This document shows, in pieces, positions 47,131 to 58,200 of a stretch of DNA of 64,000 nt. Where the stretch lies: the NCBI GenBank assembly GCA_015069485.1, contig SVIM01000001.1, forward strand, positions 1-64,000. The letters run 5' to 3'. Within the stretch, counting starts at the first letter, position 1. Each line of letters starts with the position of its first letter. This DNA is from Clostridiales bacterium. GTDB taxonomy: Bacteria > Bacillota > Clostridia > Christensenellales > Borkfalkiaceae. The notes under the pieces are model-generated. The model searched no databases and was not told where the DNA came from. It worked only from the letters and a program-made list of their open reading frames with translations. The position numbers and the translations under genes are program-made.

Positions 47131-47934
47131 ATGCAACCTAAAAGAATACTTACTATGCAAGACTTATCGTGTGTGGGACAATGCTCGCTAACGGTGGCAC
47201 TCCCAGTTTTATCGGCAATGGGCGTCGAGGCGGCCGTGCTTCCCACGGCAATACTTTCCACTCACACTATGTTTAAAAAGTGGACTTATTTCGACTTAAC
47301 TTGCGAAATAGAAAATATCTATAACGGCTGGCGCGAAAACGATATTAAATTCGAAGGCTTTTTGCTTGGCTATTTAGGTAAAAAATCGTTAATGGATTTA
47401 GCGGAAAAGGCGTTTGACGATTTTTCTACTCAAAACGCTCCTATAATTATCGACCCCGTTTTTGGCGATAACGGCAAGCTTTACGGCGGATTTGATTTGG
47501 AATACGTAAAGGCTATGCGCAATTTAGTGCGCAGGGCGCATATAGTAGTGCCTAACCTTACCGAGCTTTGCTTTATGCTTGGTTGGGAATACCCCGAAAG
47601 CTACGATAAGCAATATATCGAAAGCGCGTTGCGCGAAATGAAAAAGTACACTTCTGCAACCGTAATTTTAACGGGCGTGCAGTTTGACGGAAAAATAGGC
47701 GAAGCTATTTTAGCCGACGGCAATATAGAGTACGTAATGGGCGAAAAATTGCCCACAAGCTATCACGGCACGGGCGATATTTTCGCTTCCGTTTTCACCG
47801 CAAACTATTTAAACGGTAAAGGGCTTGCAAAAAGCTGCGAAAATGCAGGTAAATTCGTTGCCGACTGCATAAGGTCAACCCCTGACGGCCATTTTTACGG
47901 CGTTTGCTTTGAAAAGGTTTTAAATAAATTTTAA
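47131..47934 (+). CDS. Pyridoxal/pyridoxamine kinase
   Basis: ILTMQDLSCVGQCSLTVALPVLSAMGVEAAVLPTAILSTHT, DPVFGDNGKLY, GTGDIFASVF. Confidence 0.88.
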   Translation: MQPKRILTMQDLSCVGQCSLTVALPVLSAMGVEAAVLPTAILSTHTMFKKWTYFDLTCEIENIYNGWRENDIKFEGFLLGYLGKKSLMDLAEKAFDDFSTQNAPIIIDPVFGDNGKLYGGFDLEYVKAMRNLVRRAHIVVPNLTELCFMLGWEYPESYDKQYIESALREMKKYTSATVILTGVQFDGKIGEAILADGNIEYVMGEKLPTSYHGTGDIFASVFTANYLNGKGLAKSCENAGKFVADCIRSTPDGHFYGVCFEKVLNKF

Positions 47935-47963
47935 GCTCCTATAAAAAATATTTGTAGCAAAAG

Positions 47964-47992
47964 TTGACAAATGATAAAAGTTTTAGTATAAT
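47964..47992 (+). promoter_or_regulatory. Promoter of the 48052 gene
   Basis: TTGACA, 17-bp spacer, TATAAT. Confidence 0.8.
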
Positions 47993-48051
47993 TAAGTTGA
48001 TATTAGTTAAAAAAACAGACTTTGCTAAAATATCGTATAGGGAGTAAAACG

Positions 48052-48492
48052 GTGAACAATAACAAAATTAAAACCGCGTTAATAATATTGTATTCCGTAT
48101 TAACCTGCGTTTTTGTTGAAATCTTAATTTACGGTTTATGTTGCGTTGCTGCTGATGACAGTATGCTTATGCCTATGCTTTGGCACGCCGGGGCAATAGG
48201 TGTGGTGTTAATAGCTTCTTTGATACAACACTTACTACACAGCCGAGCGAAAAAAAAGGGTTATTGCACGTATCCGATTATTCAGTCAATATTTTCCGTA
48301 TTAAAAATAATTGCATATCATTTAATTAATTGGTGGTGTGCACAGATGCTATTGCATCATTTTTTTATAAGTGGAGCGCCTGCTAAGCATTATTTTTACG
48401 GTATCAACGTGTTCGTCGTAATTATATTGCTAATTGCAACAGTAATAACCGATATAATATTTTTTAAAAAAAATAATAGGGGCTTAATTTAA
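48052..48492 (+). CDS. Small integral membrane protein, unknown function
   Basis: Four hydrophobic helices; AGGGAG RBS before GTG; start moved from 48022. Confidence 0.6.
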   Translation: MNNNKIKTALIILYSVLTCVFVEILIYGLCCVAADDSMLMPMLWHAGAIGVVLIASLIQHLLHSRAKKKGYCTYPIIQSIFSVLKIIAYHLINWWCAQMLLHHFFISGAPAKHYFYGINVFVVIILLIATVITDIIFFKKNNRGLI

Positions 48493-48498
48493 AAATAT

Positions 48499-48536
48499 TA
48501 AGGGAGTGGGCGAAAAATTTTTCGCCCACTCCCTTA
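48499..48536. terminator. 38-bp perfect palindrome between convergent genes
   Basis: TAAGGGAGTGGGCGAAAAA|TTTTTCGCCCACTCCCTTA. Confidence 0.75.
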
Positions 48537-48545
48537 CTTTATAAT

Positions 48546-49916
48546 CTAAAATTTAATTTCTATTTTTTTGTGTTTAACGGCATATATTATGCCCCCAATT
48601 ACAATTTCTGCAATAATAATTATAAAAGTTGTATAGATAAAAAATGGTCCAGCTTGAAGTATGCTTTTTTCAAAAATTCGGTATTCGTCAGTTACTGAAT
48701 CATAGCCGATTTCATAGTAAATATTTCTTATAGGCGTGGAAACGCTTGTGTTAAGTTCATCATTGTATCTAATAACGTAAAATTCTTTTCCGTTAATTTC
48801 AAAAATTTCGTAGCCACGGGTAATAAAGGTTTCACCTTGTGGCGATTTATAGCCAATATACAATTTGTCGTCGTTTGCGTTTATGCTAGCATATAAGCCG
48901 TTGTTTAACGGAAAATATTCTCCGGCATAATCTCCAGGAAGTTCGGGGATTACTACTTCGTATTCACCTAAAGGAAAGCCCGCCGTATAACGCCCGCCTT
49001 CTTCAACTATAAGCGTTTGCATATGGTTTTTAAAGTCATCAAATTTTGCTGAATAAATTACGTTTTTCCACGAAGGAAACCAATTCAAAAACAGAATCGA
49101 AGCGGCAATGCCTAAAATAATTGGTATCGTAGCAATAATAGCAATAAGTTTTAAAAGTTTATTATTTGCGCGAACGCAATTTTTTTGCGCTTCGTTTCCG
49201 TAGTTTAAAACGGCGTTATTTTTATAAATAGAAGTTGGCAAAATTAAAATAATTGCTAAAAGAGCAGTTACTATTGAAAACACGAACGGTATGCCGTCAA
49301 AGTAGGTGGCAAGAATAAACGTGGTAATTGCACACGCTATAAGCGATAAAATTCCTAAAACTAATAAATTTTTGCGTAATTTATCGGTAGTAAATAAAAA
49401 ATATTTTGCGTTTAGTTCTTCAAAGTCTTCATCTGAATCAAAAGAACTTTTTGCCGTGCTAAAACAAGTTAAAAACAAAACAAAAGCAGCTATTGCAATG
49501 CCAATAGTTAAAACGGTAAAAATAATTCCTAAAATTGCCGAAGCAAAGTATATAAAAAACGTAGTAATCAATAGTGCTATATCGCCAACGCCTAATCCAA
49601 AGGCAATAGAAAGAGTACTATTAAAGGAAGAAAGTTTTTTCTTCAAAACGGATTTATACGCCTTTTCCGAAAGGTTAGGTTGCGGTTGTTCGGGCATATT
49701 AGTGGGGGAATTGCGTGCTCCCTTTAAAATTTCGTCTACTGTTATGCCGTAAAGTTCCGCCAAGGCAGGCAGGGCTAAAATATCGGGGTAAACCTTATCC
49801 GTTTCCCACGCAGAAAGGGTGCGGTTAGAAACGCCTAACCTGTCGGCAACTTCCTGCTGGGTATATCCCTTAGATTTTCGCATAGTCGCCAAAAACTGGC
49901 CAATGGTTTGTCTCAT
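48546..49916 (-). CDS. XRE-family HTH regulator with C-terminal membrane region
   Basis: MRQTIGQFLATMRKSKGYTQQEVADRLGVSNRTLSAWETDKVYPDILALPALAELYGITVDEIL; multiple TM helices. Confidence 0.88.
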   Translation of the reverse strand: MRQTIGQFLATMRKSKGYTQQEVADRLGVSNRTLSAWETDKVYPDILALPALAELYGITVDEILKGARNSPTNMPEQPQPNLSEKAYKSVLKKKLSSFNSTLSIAFGLGVGDIALLITTFFIYFASAILGIIFTVLTIGIAIAAFVLFLTCFSTAKSSFDSDEDFEELNAKYFLFTTDKLRKNLLVLGILSLIACAITTFILATYFDGIPFVFSIVTALLAIILILPTSIYKNNAVLNYGNEAQKNCVRANNKLLKLIAIIATIPIILGIAASILFLNWFPSWKNVIYSAKFDDFKNHMQTLIVEEGGRYTAGFPLGEYEVVIPELPGDYAGEYFPLNNGLYASINANDDKLYIGYKSPQGETFITRGYEIFEINGKEFYVIRYNDELNTSVSTPIRNIYYEIGYDSVTDEYRIFEKSILQAGPFFIYTTFIIIIAEIVIGGIIYAVKHKKIEIKF

Positions 49917-50243
49917 TTACAAAATCTCCTTAAAATCGTTTAAGCGTAAGCCCTTTTAAAAGCTTGCGCCAAGCTTAAAATAAAATCCAAAAATTTTTGC
50001 GGTTTTGTGCTTTAAATAAGCCAAGGTTCAATCGATTGCAAAAATATTCTATACCATTACGACAAAAATTGCAATACTCACGATGTGGAATTAGTCTATA
50101 TAATTTGGAATTTAAGGATTAATTAATCAAAATTTACTATTATGCTTTTGTCGTAGGGTCGATGTCTACGTTGCCCCGAAATTATTTTAAAATAAAAACG
50201 GGCTAACGTGGGCGTTAGCCCCTACAACTGTTCAATTTAATAA

Positions 50244-50283
50244 CTTAGGGCGCGGGCGAAAAATTTTTCGCCCGCGCCCTAAG
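50244..50283. terminator. 40-bp perfect palindrome sharing core with 48499-48536
   Basis: CTTAGGGCGCGGGCGAAAAA|TTTTTCGCCCGCGCCCTAAG. Confidence 0.65.
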
Positions 50284-50391
50284 TTAAAACATTACTTAAT
50301 TAAATATTATAGCGAGATTTTGGGGGATTCTTCGCTGCGCTCAAGAATGACTTGGAATACCAAAAAAACACCTGCCAAGTAAAGGCCTTTT

Positions 50392-51462
50392 TTACAAATC
50401 AAATGCTATTGCGGTTATGTCGTCGTTTAAATTTCCACAAAAGCTCTTTAAATTATTTTCTAAATTTTTAATAAAATCTTCGCCCGTTTTGCTAACGGAA
50501 AGCGTTTTTATTGCGCCCTCTACGCCAAACATTTCGCCTTTACTGTTTCTGCTTTCTGTAACGCCGTCCGTTAAAAGTACTAAAATATCGCCCTTTTCGT
50601 AGGGGATGGTATCTTCAAAGTAAGCAGGGTTATCAAACCAATTAGAAACGGGGGGAGAGTTAAGCATAATCCTCGTAATTCCGCTTCCCGTTTTTAATAA
50701 AATAGGTACGTTATGCCCAGCCATAGAATAGGTTACGCTATCCTTATCAATTCTAACGGCTGCAACGGTAATATAGCTTCTTTCGTCGGGGTTAAGTTCG
50801 TTAAACTTAGTCGATAAATTGCTAATCGCTTGCGCGGGGGAATAAAGGGTTTTATCGTAAGCCGCCTTAACGAAGGCGGTAAGCATACCTGCCGAAATTC
50901 CCTTGCCCGAAACGTCTGCAATAACGCCAAAGGCAGAATTGCCCACGGTATATACGTCGGGTAAATCACCGCCTATATCACGGCAGGGGATGTAGGTAAA
51001 GGAATATCTTTTGCCTGCCGCCCATTTACCGGCGGGCAGTAAGCGTTGCTGAATATCCTTTGCCGTTTCAAGCTCCCTTGAAATTTCAACCTCTAACGCG
51101 TTGTCAATAACGCCCAAATAAAGTCCGTCGCCAATAGGCTTTACCTTTATCGAAAAGGCAACCTCTCGGGTAGAATCTTCCGTTTTAACGCGCATATATA
51201 CGCGTTTATCTAATTCCTTTCTCGCAAAAAAGCAGTTTTCAAAAGCAGATAAAAGCGAACAGTCACGGCAAGCGTCCAGCTGCCCGCAACGCTTATGATT
51301 TTCGGCGCAACCAAAAACCTTCCCAATCGAGCCCTTTTTATGCCCCGTGGGAAAAAGATTGCAAAACGCGGCGTTTGCAAACACGGTTTTTAAGTTTTTA
51401 TCCACCACGCAAAGGGGGGAGGGGACGCCGTCGATTATGCGCCTGTAAAATTTTTCTATCAT
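50392..51462 (-). CDS. PAS-domain PP2C/SpoIIE-type phosphatase
   Basis: PAS-like N-terminus; LETAKDIQQRLLP, DIGGDLPDVY, GVIADVSGKGISAGM, LLTDGVTESRN. Confidence 0.9.
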   Translation of the reverse strand: MIEKFYRRIIDGVPSPLCVVDKNLKTVFANAAFCNLFPTGHKKGSIGKVFGCAENHKRCGQLDACRDCSLLSAFENCFFARKELDKRVYMRVKTEDSTREVAFSIKVKPIGDGLYLGVIDNALEVEISRELETAKDIQQRLLPAGKWAAGKRYSFTYIPCRDIGGDLPDVYTVGNSAFGVIADVSGKGISAGMLTAFVKAAYDKTLYSPAQAISNLSTKFNELNPDERSYITVAAVRIDKDSVTYSMAGHNVPILLKTGSGITRIMLNSPPVSNWFDNPAYFEDTIPYEKGDILVLLTDGVTESRNSKGEMFGVEGAIKTLSVSKTGEDFIKNLENNLKSFCGNLNDDITAIAFDL

Positions 51463-51504
51463 GCTCTATCCGTTAAAAGCGCGCAAATAAATTACGCAAA
51501 TTTA

Positions 51505-52380
51505 TTAAGGTAAATAAAATTTTAATTTTTGTGGTACGATTTTGGCGCTAAAGGGTATATTTTCGTAAAGCTCGCCTTCTGCCTGTACTGTATATTCCTT
51601 ATCTTCGGGAATAAAGGTTGCTTGCTTGCATTTAATATGCGTACATTCCTTTATGGAATTAATTTTGCCAAGCATAAGCTTAATAAAGGCGATAACCGTT
51701 TTAAATTTAGAAAGGTAGTCAACTACCACCAAATCCATATAACCGTCGTCAATTTCCGCTTCGGGGAAAACCTTTATGCCACCGCCAAATTGCTTGCCGT
51801 TACCAAGCGCCGCAATAAGGCCGTAATGCTTTTCTTCCTTACCGTCGTACTTTACGGTAAAGTTTACGCTTTTAAAATTAATAAGGCTACTAATTAACGC
51901 CTTTAAATATTTAGTTCTGCCCGTGCTTTTGCCTGCGTAGGTGCGCTTTAAAACGTCAACGTCAATGCCCATACCTATTGCGTTTACCGAACGAAGACCG
52001 TTGTCAAGCTCAATAAAGTCGATTGGACGCGCCGCCTTAAAGGCGATTATTTCCGCCGCTTTTTTAGGGTCGTTGGGGATTTTTGCGCTTTCGGCAAAAT
52101 CGTTGCCTGTACCCAAGGGTATAAGTCCAACGCTACAGCTTTCAAAATCCTTAACGCCGTTAACAACCTCGTGCAAGGTTCCGTCGCCGCCCATAGTTAT
52201 AATAGAGCATTTTTCGCCCTTGGAGGTAATATCCTCCGTAATTTCCGTGGCGTGCCCTTGGTGGCTTGTAAAATGCACCTTAAATTTTTTGCCCGCGCGT
52301 TCAAAAACGCCTTTAACAACGTTCAATGCGTTGGCAAGCTTGCCTTTAAGCTTTTCTGCGTTTACTAAAATATGATACAT
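51505..52380 (-). CDS. YegS/BmrU-family lipid (diacylglycerol) kinase
   Basis: TMGGDGTLHEVVNGVKDFESCSVGLIPLGTGNDFAES; start moved from 52446. Confidence 0.92.
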   Translation of the reverse strand: MYHILVNAEKLKGKLANALNVVKGVFERAGKKFKVHFTSHQGHATEITEDITSKGEKCSIITMGGDGTLHEVVNGVKDFESCSVGLIPLGTGNDFAESAKIPNDPKKAAEIIAFKAARPIDFIELDNGLRSVNAIGMGIDVDVLKRTYAGKSTGRTKYLKALISSLINFKSVNFTVKYDGKEEKHYGLIAALGNGKQFGGGIKVFPEAEIDDGYMDLVVVDYLSKFKTVIAFIKLMLGKINSIKECTHIKCKQATFIPEDKEYTVQAEGELYENIPFSAKIVPQKLKFYLP

Positions 52381-52457
52381 CCTGCGTGCTTCCCCTAAAA
52401 TTTCTTTGGTATATAATACTAATCGTATAGATTTATTATATATCAAATCTCCGATAT

Positions 52458-52486
52458 TTGCAATAGTTTTAAAAAGGTGCTATAAT
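52458..52486 (+). promoter_or_regulatory. Promoter of cca
   Basis: TTGCAA, 17-bp spacer, TATAAT. Confidence 0.65.
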
Positions 52487-52519
52487 ATAAAAAAATAAAA
52501 ATTAAATGAAATTTGTAAT

Positions 52520-53869
52520 ATGATCAATATTTTACCTAAAAAACTTATCGAACTTGCCAAAAATTGCCACTTCCCTTTGTTCGTGGTTGGCGGAACCTGT
52601 CGCGACTTTATAATGGGGCTAAAAGCCGAACGGTACGATTTTGATATTTGCGCGCCCGTAGGCGTTGAACAATTTTGTAGCGCTGCAACGGCGCGTGGCT
52701 TTATCGTTAATTCCGTTTATAAAAACACCGGCACGGTTAAGTTAAAATGCGAAGACTACGAATACGAATTTACTTCCTTTAGGTCGGACGAGTATGTAAG
52801 GGGAATTCACAGCCCTTCAAAAATCTACTTTACTGACGATATTAATAAGGACGCCTTGCGCCGTGATTTTAAGTGTAACGCAATTTACTACGATATAAAA
52901 GGGCAAAAATTTTGCGACCCGTTAGGCGGAATTTTAGATATTCAGCGTGGGCAAATTAACACGGTTAGGGAAGCGGATAGGGTGTTTGGCGAGGACGGCT
53001 TACGCCTTATGCGCCTTGCGCGCTTTGCGGCTACCACGGGGCTTAAGCCTTCTAAAAATTGCCTAATAGGCGCAATTAAAAATTGCCGATTAATAGAAGA
53101 TATTTCCCCTGAAAGAATTTTTGCCGAGCTTGACGCAATTTTGCACGCCGACGAAAAATACGGGCTGGAATATGCCCAATATAACGGGCTTTTATTGCTA
53201 AAACAAACGGGCGTTTTAGAGCGCATTTTACCCGAGCTTACTATGGGCGATAAAATGCTTCAGCGCAAGGATTACCACGATTACGACGTGTTAGAGCATA
53301 GCCTTCGCGCAGTAAAGTACGCCGATAAAGCGGTAAGGCTTGCCTGCCTTTTGCACGATATTGCCAAGCCCTATTGCTATATAAATTACGGTTGGTACAG
53401 CAAGCATGACGTCGAGGGCGAAAAAATTACAAAAAGCGTATTAAAGCGTTTAAGGGTAGGCAAACGGCTTTGCGAAGAAACTGCAAAGCTGGTGCTTTTA
53501 CATATGTACGATTTAAATTTGCAAACGAAGGTGGGCAAGGTGCGTAAATTTATGGTGCAAAATTACGCCGTTTTGCAAAAGCTGTATTTGGTAAAGCAAG
53601 CCGACTTTTCTGCCTGCAAGGACGATTTGTCCGTTGCTCCCTGCGTAAAAAGGTGGAAGAGCATTGAAGAAAAAATGATTTTAGAAGGCGTTCCCTTTAA
53701 CCTAAAGCAGTTAAAGGTTAAGGGCGACGACCTTATAAAAATGGGAATTGCGCCCGAAAAGGTGGGCAAAATTTTGCAGGAGCTGTTATACGAATGCGCG
53801 CAAGACGGTAGCTTAAACAACAAAAAGCACCTTTTAGTAAGGGTGGAAAAATTAAAGGAGGAAGTATGA
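52520..53869 (+). CDS. cca: CCA tRNA nucleotidyltransferase with HD domain
   Basis: FVVGGTCRDFIMGLKAERYDFDI, RRDFKCNAIYYDI, RLMRLARFAATTGLKP, LLHDIAKP. Confidence 0.94.
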   Translation: MINILPKKLIELAKNCHFPLFVVGGTCRDFIMGLKAERYDFDICAPVGVEQFCSAATARGFIVNSVYKNTGTVKLKCEDYEYEFTSFRSDEYVRGIHSPSKIYFTDDINKDALRRDFKCNAIYYDIKGQKFCDPLGGILDIQRGQINTVREADRVFGEDGLRLMRLARFAATTGLKPSKNCLIGAIKNCRLIEDISPERIFAELDAILHADEKYGLEYAQYNGLLLLKQTGVLERILPELTMGDKMLQRKDYHDYDVLEHSLRAVKYADKAVRLACLLHDIAKPYCYINYGWYSKHDVEGEKITKSVLKRLRVGKRLCEETAKLVLLHMYDLNLQTKVGKVRKFMVQNYAVLQKLYLVKQADFSACKDDLSVAPCVKRWKSIEEKMILEGVPFNLKQLKVKGDDLIKMGIAPEKVGKILQELLYECAQDGSLNNKKHLLVRVEKLKEEV

Positions 53870-55056
53870 CGACTGACGAAATTTTAGCGTTGATAGCAAT
53901 AATTTTAAGCGTAATAACGCTGGGCGTTGCTCTTTTAATTTTTATAAGGGTTAAAAATTCACCCGTTGTAAAGATTGAGCAAAACGAGGATATAAAAAAT
54001 CAATTAAACGCCTTATATACCGCAATTAACGCGCAATCCAAGGCGATTTACGACCAAGAAATAAGGCTTTTTGCAAAGCTTTCGGAAGGTAATTTTTCAA
54101 CGGAAGCAAGAATAAACGCCTTAAAAGATAAGCTTGATTCTGAATTAAAGTATATGCTTTCTAATAACGACAGAAATTTAGAAAGGATAAGGATGACGGT
54201 GGAAGAAAAGCTTTCGCAAACCTTAGAGGGAACTTTATCGCAAAGCTATAAAATTATTAACGAAAGGTTAGAGGCGGTTTATAGGGGAATAGGCGAGGTA
54301 AATTCCCTTGCTGGCTCGGTTGCGGATATTAAAAAGGTTTTTACCAACGTAAAGCTAAGGGGTACTTGGGGCGAGGTTCAGCTTGCTACCTTGTTGGAGC
54401 AAATGCTTTCGCCAAATCAATACCTTTCGTCCGTAAAATTAAATCCCACCGAAAACACTATGGTGGATTTTGCAATAATTTTGCCCTCTACCGACGATAA
54501 AAATATTTATCTTCCTATCGACAGTAAATTCCCCATAGAGGAATACTACCGTTTGGTTGACGCGCAAGATAAGCAAACGGTTGCCGTTTGCCTTAAAAAT
54601 TTAGAAAGGGCGGTAAAAACGCAAGCGAATTCTATTGCCGAAAAGTACTTAAAGCCCCCCGTTACCACCGATTTTGCAATTATGTATTTGCCCCTTGAAG
54701 GGCTTTACGCCGAGGTTATAAAAATGACGGAGCTCGAGGCATACTTGCGTGGTAAGCGCATAATAGTTTGCGGTCCAACTAATCTGGGCGCGTTGCTTTC
54801 TACGCTACAAACGGGCTTTAAAACGGTGGCAATCGAAAAGCGCTCATCCGAGCTTTGGCAGCTTCTTTCCGCCTTTAAGCAGGAGTTTGAAAAGTTCGCC
54901 TTTATTTTAGAAAAAACGCAAAAAAAATTGCAGGAGGCGCAAGATATCGTCGAAAGTGCCGAGCGTAAAACCCGCACGATTTCCAAAAAGCTTAAAAGCG
55001 TGGCGGAAATTGACGTTAGCGTAGCGGATAAGCTGTTGTCTGATAACGACGAGTAA
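53866..55056 (+). CDS. rmuC: RmuC-family DNA recombination protein
   Basis: VKLRGTWGEVQLATLLEQML, LPIDSKFPIEEYYRL, DFAIMYLPLEGLYAEV, CGPTNLGALL. Confidence 0.94.
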   Translation: MTTDEILALIAIILSVITLGVALLIFIRVKNSPVVKIEQNEDIKNQLNALYTAINAQSKAIYDQEIRLFAKLSEGNFSTEARINALKDKLDSELKYMLSNNDRNLERIRMTVEEKLSQTLEGTLSQSYKIINERLEAVYRGIGEVNSLAGSVADIKKVFTNVKLRGTWGEVQLATLLEQMLSPNQYLSSVKLNPTENTMVDFAIILPSTDDKNIYLPIDSKFPIEEYYRLVDAQDKQTVAVCLKNLERAVKTQANSIAEKYLKPPVTTDFAIMYLPLEGLYAEVIKMTELEAYLRGKRIIVCGPTNLGALLSTLQTGFKTVAIEKRSSELWQLLSAFKQEFEKFAFILEKTQKKLQEAQDIVESAERKTRTISKKLKSVAEIDVSVADKLLSDNDE

Positions 55057-55111
55057 AATAATGCGAAAGCGCCTAAAATTAGGCTAAAACAATTAAAATT
55101 GTTATAAATTT

Positions 55112-55136
55112 GGCGGTAAAGTAAAAATTTACCGCC
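55112..55136 (+). terminator. Terminator after rmuC
   Basis: GGCGGTAAA-GTAAAAA-TTTACCGCC. Confidence 0.6.
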
Positions 55137-55281
55137 TATAATTTTATATTTTTTTACTTTAAGGGTTGATTTTGTTATAGTTTTATATTATAATAAAATC
55201 GTATAACTAAAATTATATAAATTTTCTTTTAAAATAACCGCGCATTTTCGTGCGCTCGCATAATTGCGAAGGAGGATTATT

Positions 55282-58200
55282 ATGGCAAGTGGCGGTAAAT
55301 TTTTAACTGGGTTGTTATCCTTTATATTCGGTTTTCTGTTTGGTATAATTGCTATTATCGGCTCGGTGGCAGGCGTAGCGTTATACGCGTTAACTGCTAA
55401 CTTTGAGGACTTGTTTGAAATAGCCGGCATTGAAAACAGAGACGAAAACGGCGATTACGTTTACGTAAACACCGGCGTAGAGGGCATTAGTAACGCGTTA
55501 GACCTTATTAAAAAGCTTCAGTCCTTTGCGGACGATCCTATGAACAGAACGCTTGGGGAAATTGATTACTATCTTCCCGTAACGGAAAGTATCGTGGAAG
55601 AAATCGCTAATACTTTTGCTGACCACGGCGTTATAGTGGACGTTGAAGGACTTAAAAATACAAAGTTTAACGATTTGAGCCGTTGGTTTATAGATACGAT
55701 TTATTCGGTGGAAATTTCTACCGTTATTCAAAAGCATCAAGAGCTTGAGGACTTAACTCATACCAACGTTGCGGTGGCGGACCAAATTTTAGAGCTAATA
55801 ATTTACGGAAGAAAAATTCAATTCGTTGAAAACGGAAGCCAAAGGTACGAGGTTTACACCGATACCTACACCTTGGTGGAAGACGGCTACGTAAGGGAGG
55901 CTGACGGAGCAAAGGTCGGCTTAGATAAAGCCTTTTGGATGCAAAACGAAAGGGTACAAACGGACGGAACTTTTTACGACGTAAAATACTATAACGCAAA
56001 CGGCACTTGGTACGTAACGGATAAAAATTTATCCTATACCGCTGAAATTACGAGAAGCACTCAAGCCTCCAACTGGGTTTACACCGCATACTCTTCCGCA
56101 GCGCAAGGTAGCTCCGGCGACTATTACGTTGACGCAAACGGTAAAATAAAGGTAGTTAATCCAATAAACGTAGGTACGCTTGTAAGCGCAGGCTACTTAA
56201 CGGGGCTTTTAAACGAAATTTACATAACCGATTTCGTTTCGAGTATGGGTAATGAAATTATAAACGAGCTTTTGGGCGGAATTTCGCTTGGCGCAATTCT
56301 CGATAAAAAGGTAGACTTCGACCACGTTATTAACAGCGCAAATTTAAGCGTGCTTTTAGGCGACGTTAAGGCAACCGACGCGTTATTGCCCTACGTGCTT
56401 TACGGCATAACCAACGTAACCGAAAGCGACGGGGGTTACGTAGGTACTTATTATCCCATTGACGAAAACGGCTACGTTATCGCAGGCGAGCCTGCCGTTA
56501 AGGTAAATATTGCCGTTGACGGAAGCGATTATATTCAGTCAATAACAACCGAGGACGGCAAAGAAATAACGGGCACTACCGTAGGTCAAATCAACGGCAT
56601 AATTTCCGGCGTTATGGACGTTTTGGCAATTAGTGATTTATTAGATATTTCCGATAGCTCCATTATGGCGTATATCGGCTACGGTATAAGCGGTATGCAA
56701 GAGATAGAAGGTAAAAGCTATCAATACACCGCAAAAATTAGCGACGACGACCCCGACAACGAAGATGTTACCGTTTACGTTACCGCTAAAAACGGCTATA
56801 TAACGGGCGTATATTATAACGAAGATTTAACTCAAGCCGTTTCCGGCACTAAAATCGGTGATATTTCCGGTATAGTTGACGGAATAATGGAAGACTTAAA
56901 GGTTAAAGACATAATCAATATCGACCCCGAAAACGCGCTTATGGTAAAGATTGGTGAATACACCATTAGCAACATAGGCGACGCTATCGACGAAATAACC
57001 TTACCCGACGTAATGGATATAAAGGTTGATAACAGCATAATGGCGTATATGGGCTACGGCATTAAGGGCGTAGAAGAAAACGCCGGCGCAGACTATACCC
57101 ACACGGCAACCTATATTCATATTGACGAAGAAGGTGTCAAGCAAGAATACGATTGCTTTATTAATGCCGACGCAGACGGCGTAATAATCGAAGCTTGGTA
57201 TGATTTAGACGGAGAAAGACAGGAAATCAGCGGTACTATCGTTAACAGCGTAGGCGACAGAATTGACGGCGTTACCGAAGATTTACTCGTAAAGGATATA
57301 ATCGACATTGACCCCGAAGATAAGCTTATGTCAAAGCTTGGCGAATATTCCATAAATAATATTGGCGACGCTATCGACGATATTTTAATTACCGACGTAA
57401 TGGATATTGAAGCGGAAAGCGCAATTATGGCATATATGGGCTACGGCATAAAGGGCGTTGAATCCGTTGATGAAGGCGCAAGCGTAGGTTATACTCACAC
57501 GGCAATCTATATTTACGTTGACGAAGCCGAAAATAAAGAAGAAATTCCTTGCTATATTAATACCGACGCAAACGGCACAATAACCAAGGTTTGGTACGAC
57601 GGCGCAGACGGCGAGCAAGAAGTAGAAGGTACACCCGTAAACGATATGGGCGACAGAATTGACGGCGTTACCGAAGATTTACTCGTAAAGGATATAATCG
57701 AAATCGACCCCGATGATAAGCTTATGTCAAAGCTTGGCGAGTATTCTATTAATAATATGGGCGACGCTATCGACGATATTTTAATCACCGACGTTATGGA
57801 TATTGAAGCGGAAAGCGCAATTATGGCGTATATGGGCTTTGGTATAACCGAAATAACTATGGTTGATCAATTCAATTATACTGCAAGCTACGTTCACGTT
57901 GACGAATACGCCGTTAAAACCTATATACCCTGCAACGTCGTAGTGGATGAAAACGGCGTAATAACCAAGGTTTGGTACGACGACGGAACAGGCGAACAGA
58001 TTGTTGAAGGCACACCCGTAAACGATATGGGCGACAGAATTGACGGCATTACCGAGGATTTAAAAATTAAAGACGTTATCGAAATCGACCCCGAAGATAA
58101 GTTTATGTCAAAGCTTGGCGAATATAAGCTTAACGAAATGGGTAGCGCAGTTGACGAATTAGAGCTTGGCGACTTTATGGACGTTGAAATTAAAGAAAGC

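Noticed and set aside
56832-57788. Minus-strand ORFs within the 1245-aa repeat gene (68-78 aa, mutually similar)
   Set aside because: Their similarity is a mirror of the sense-strand repeats, not an independent gene family.
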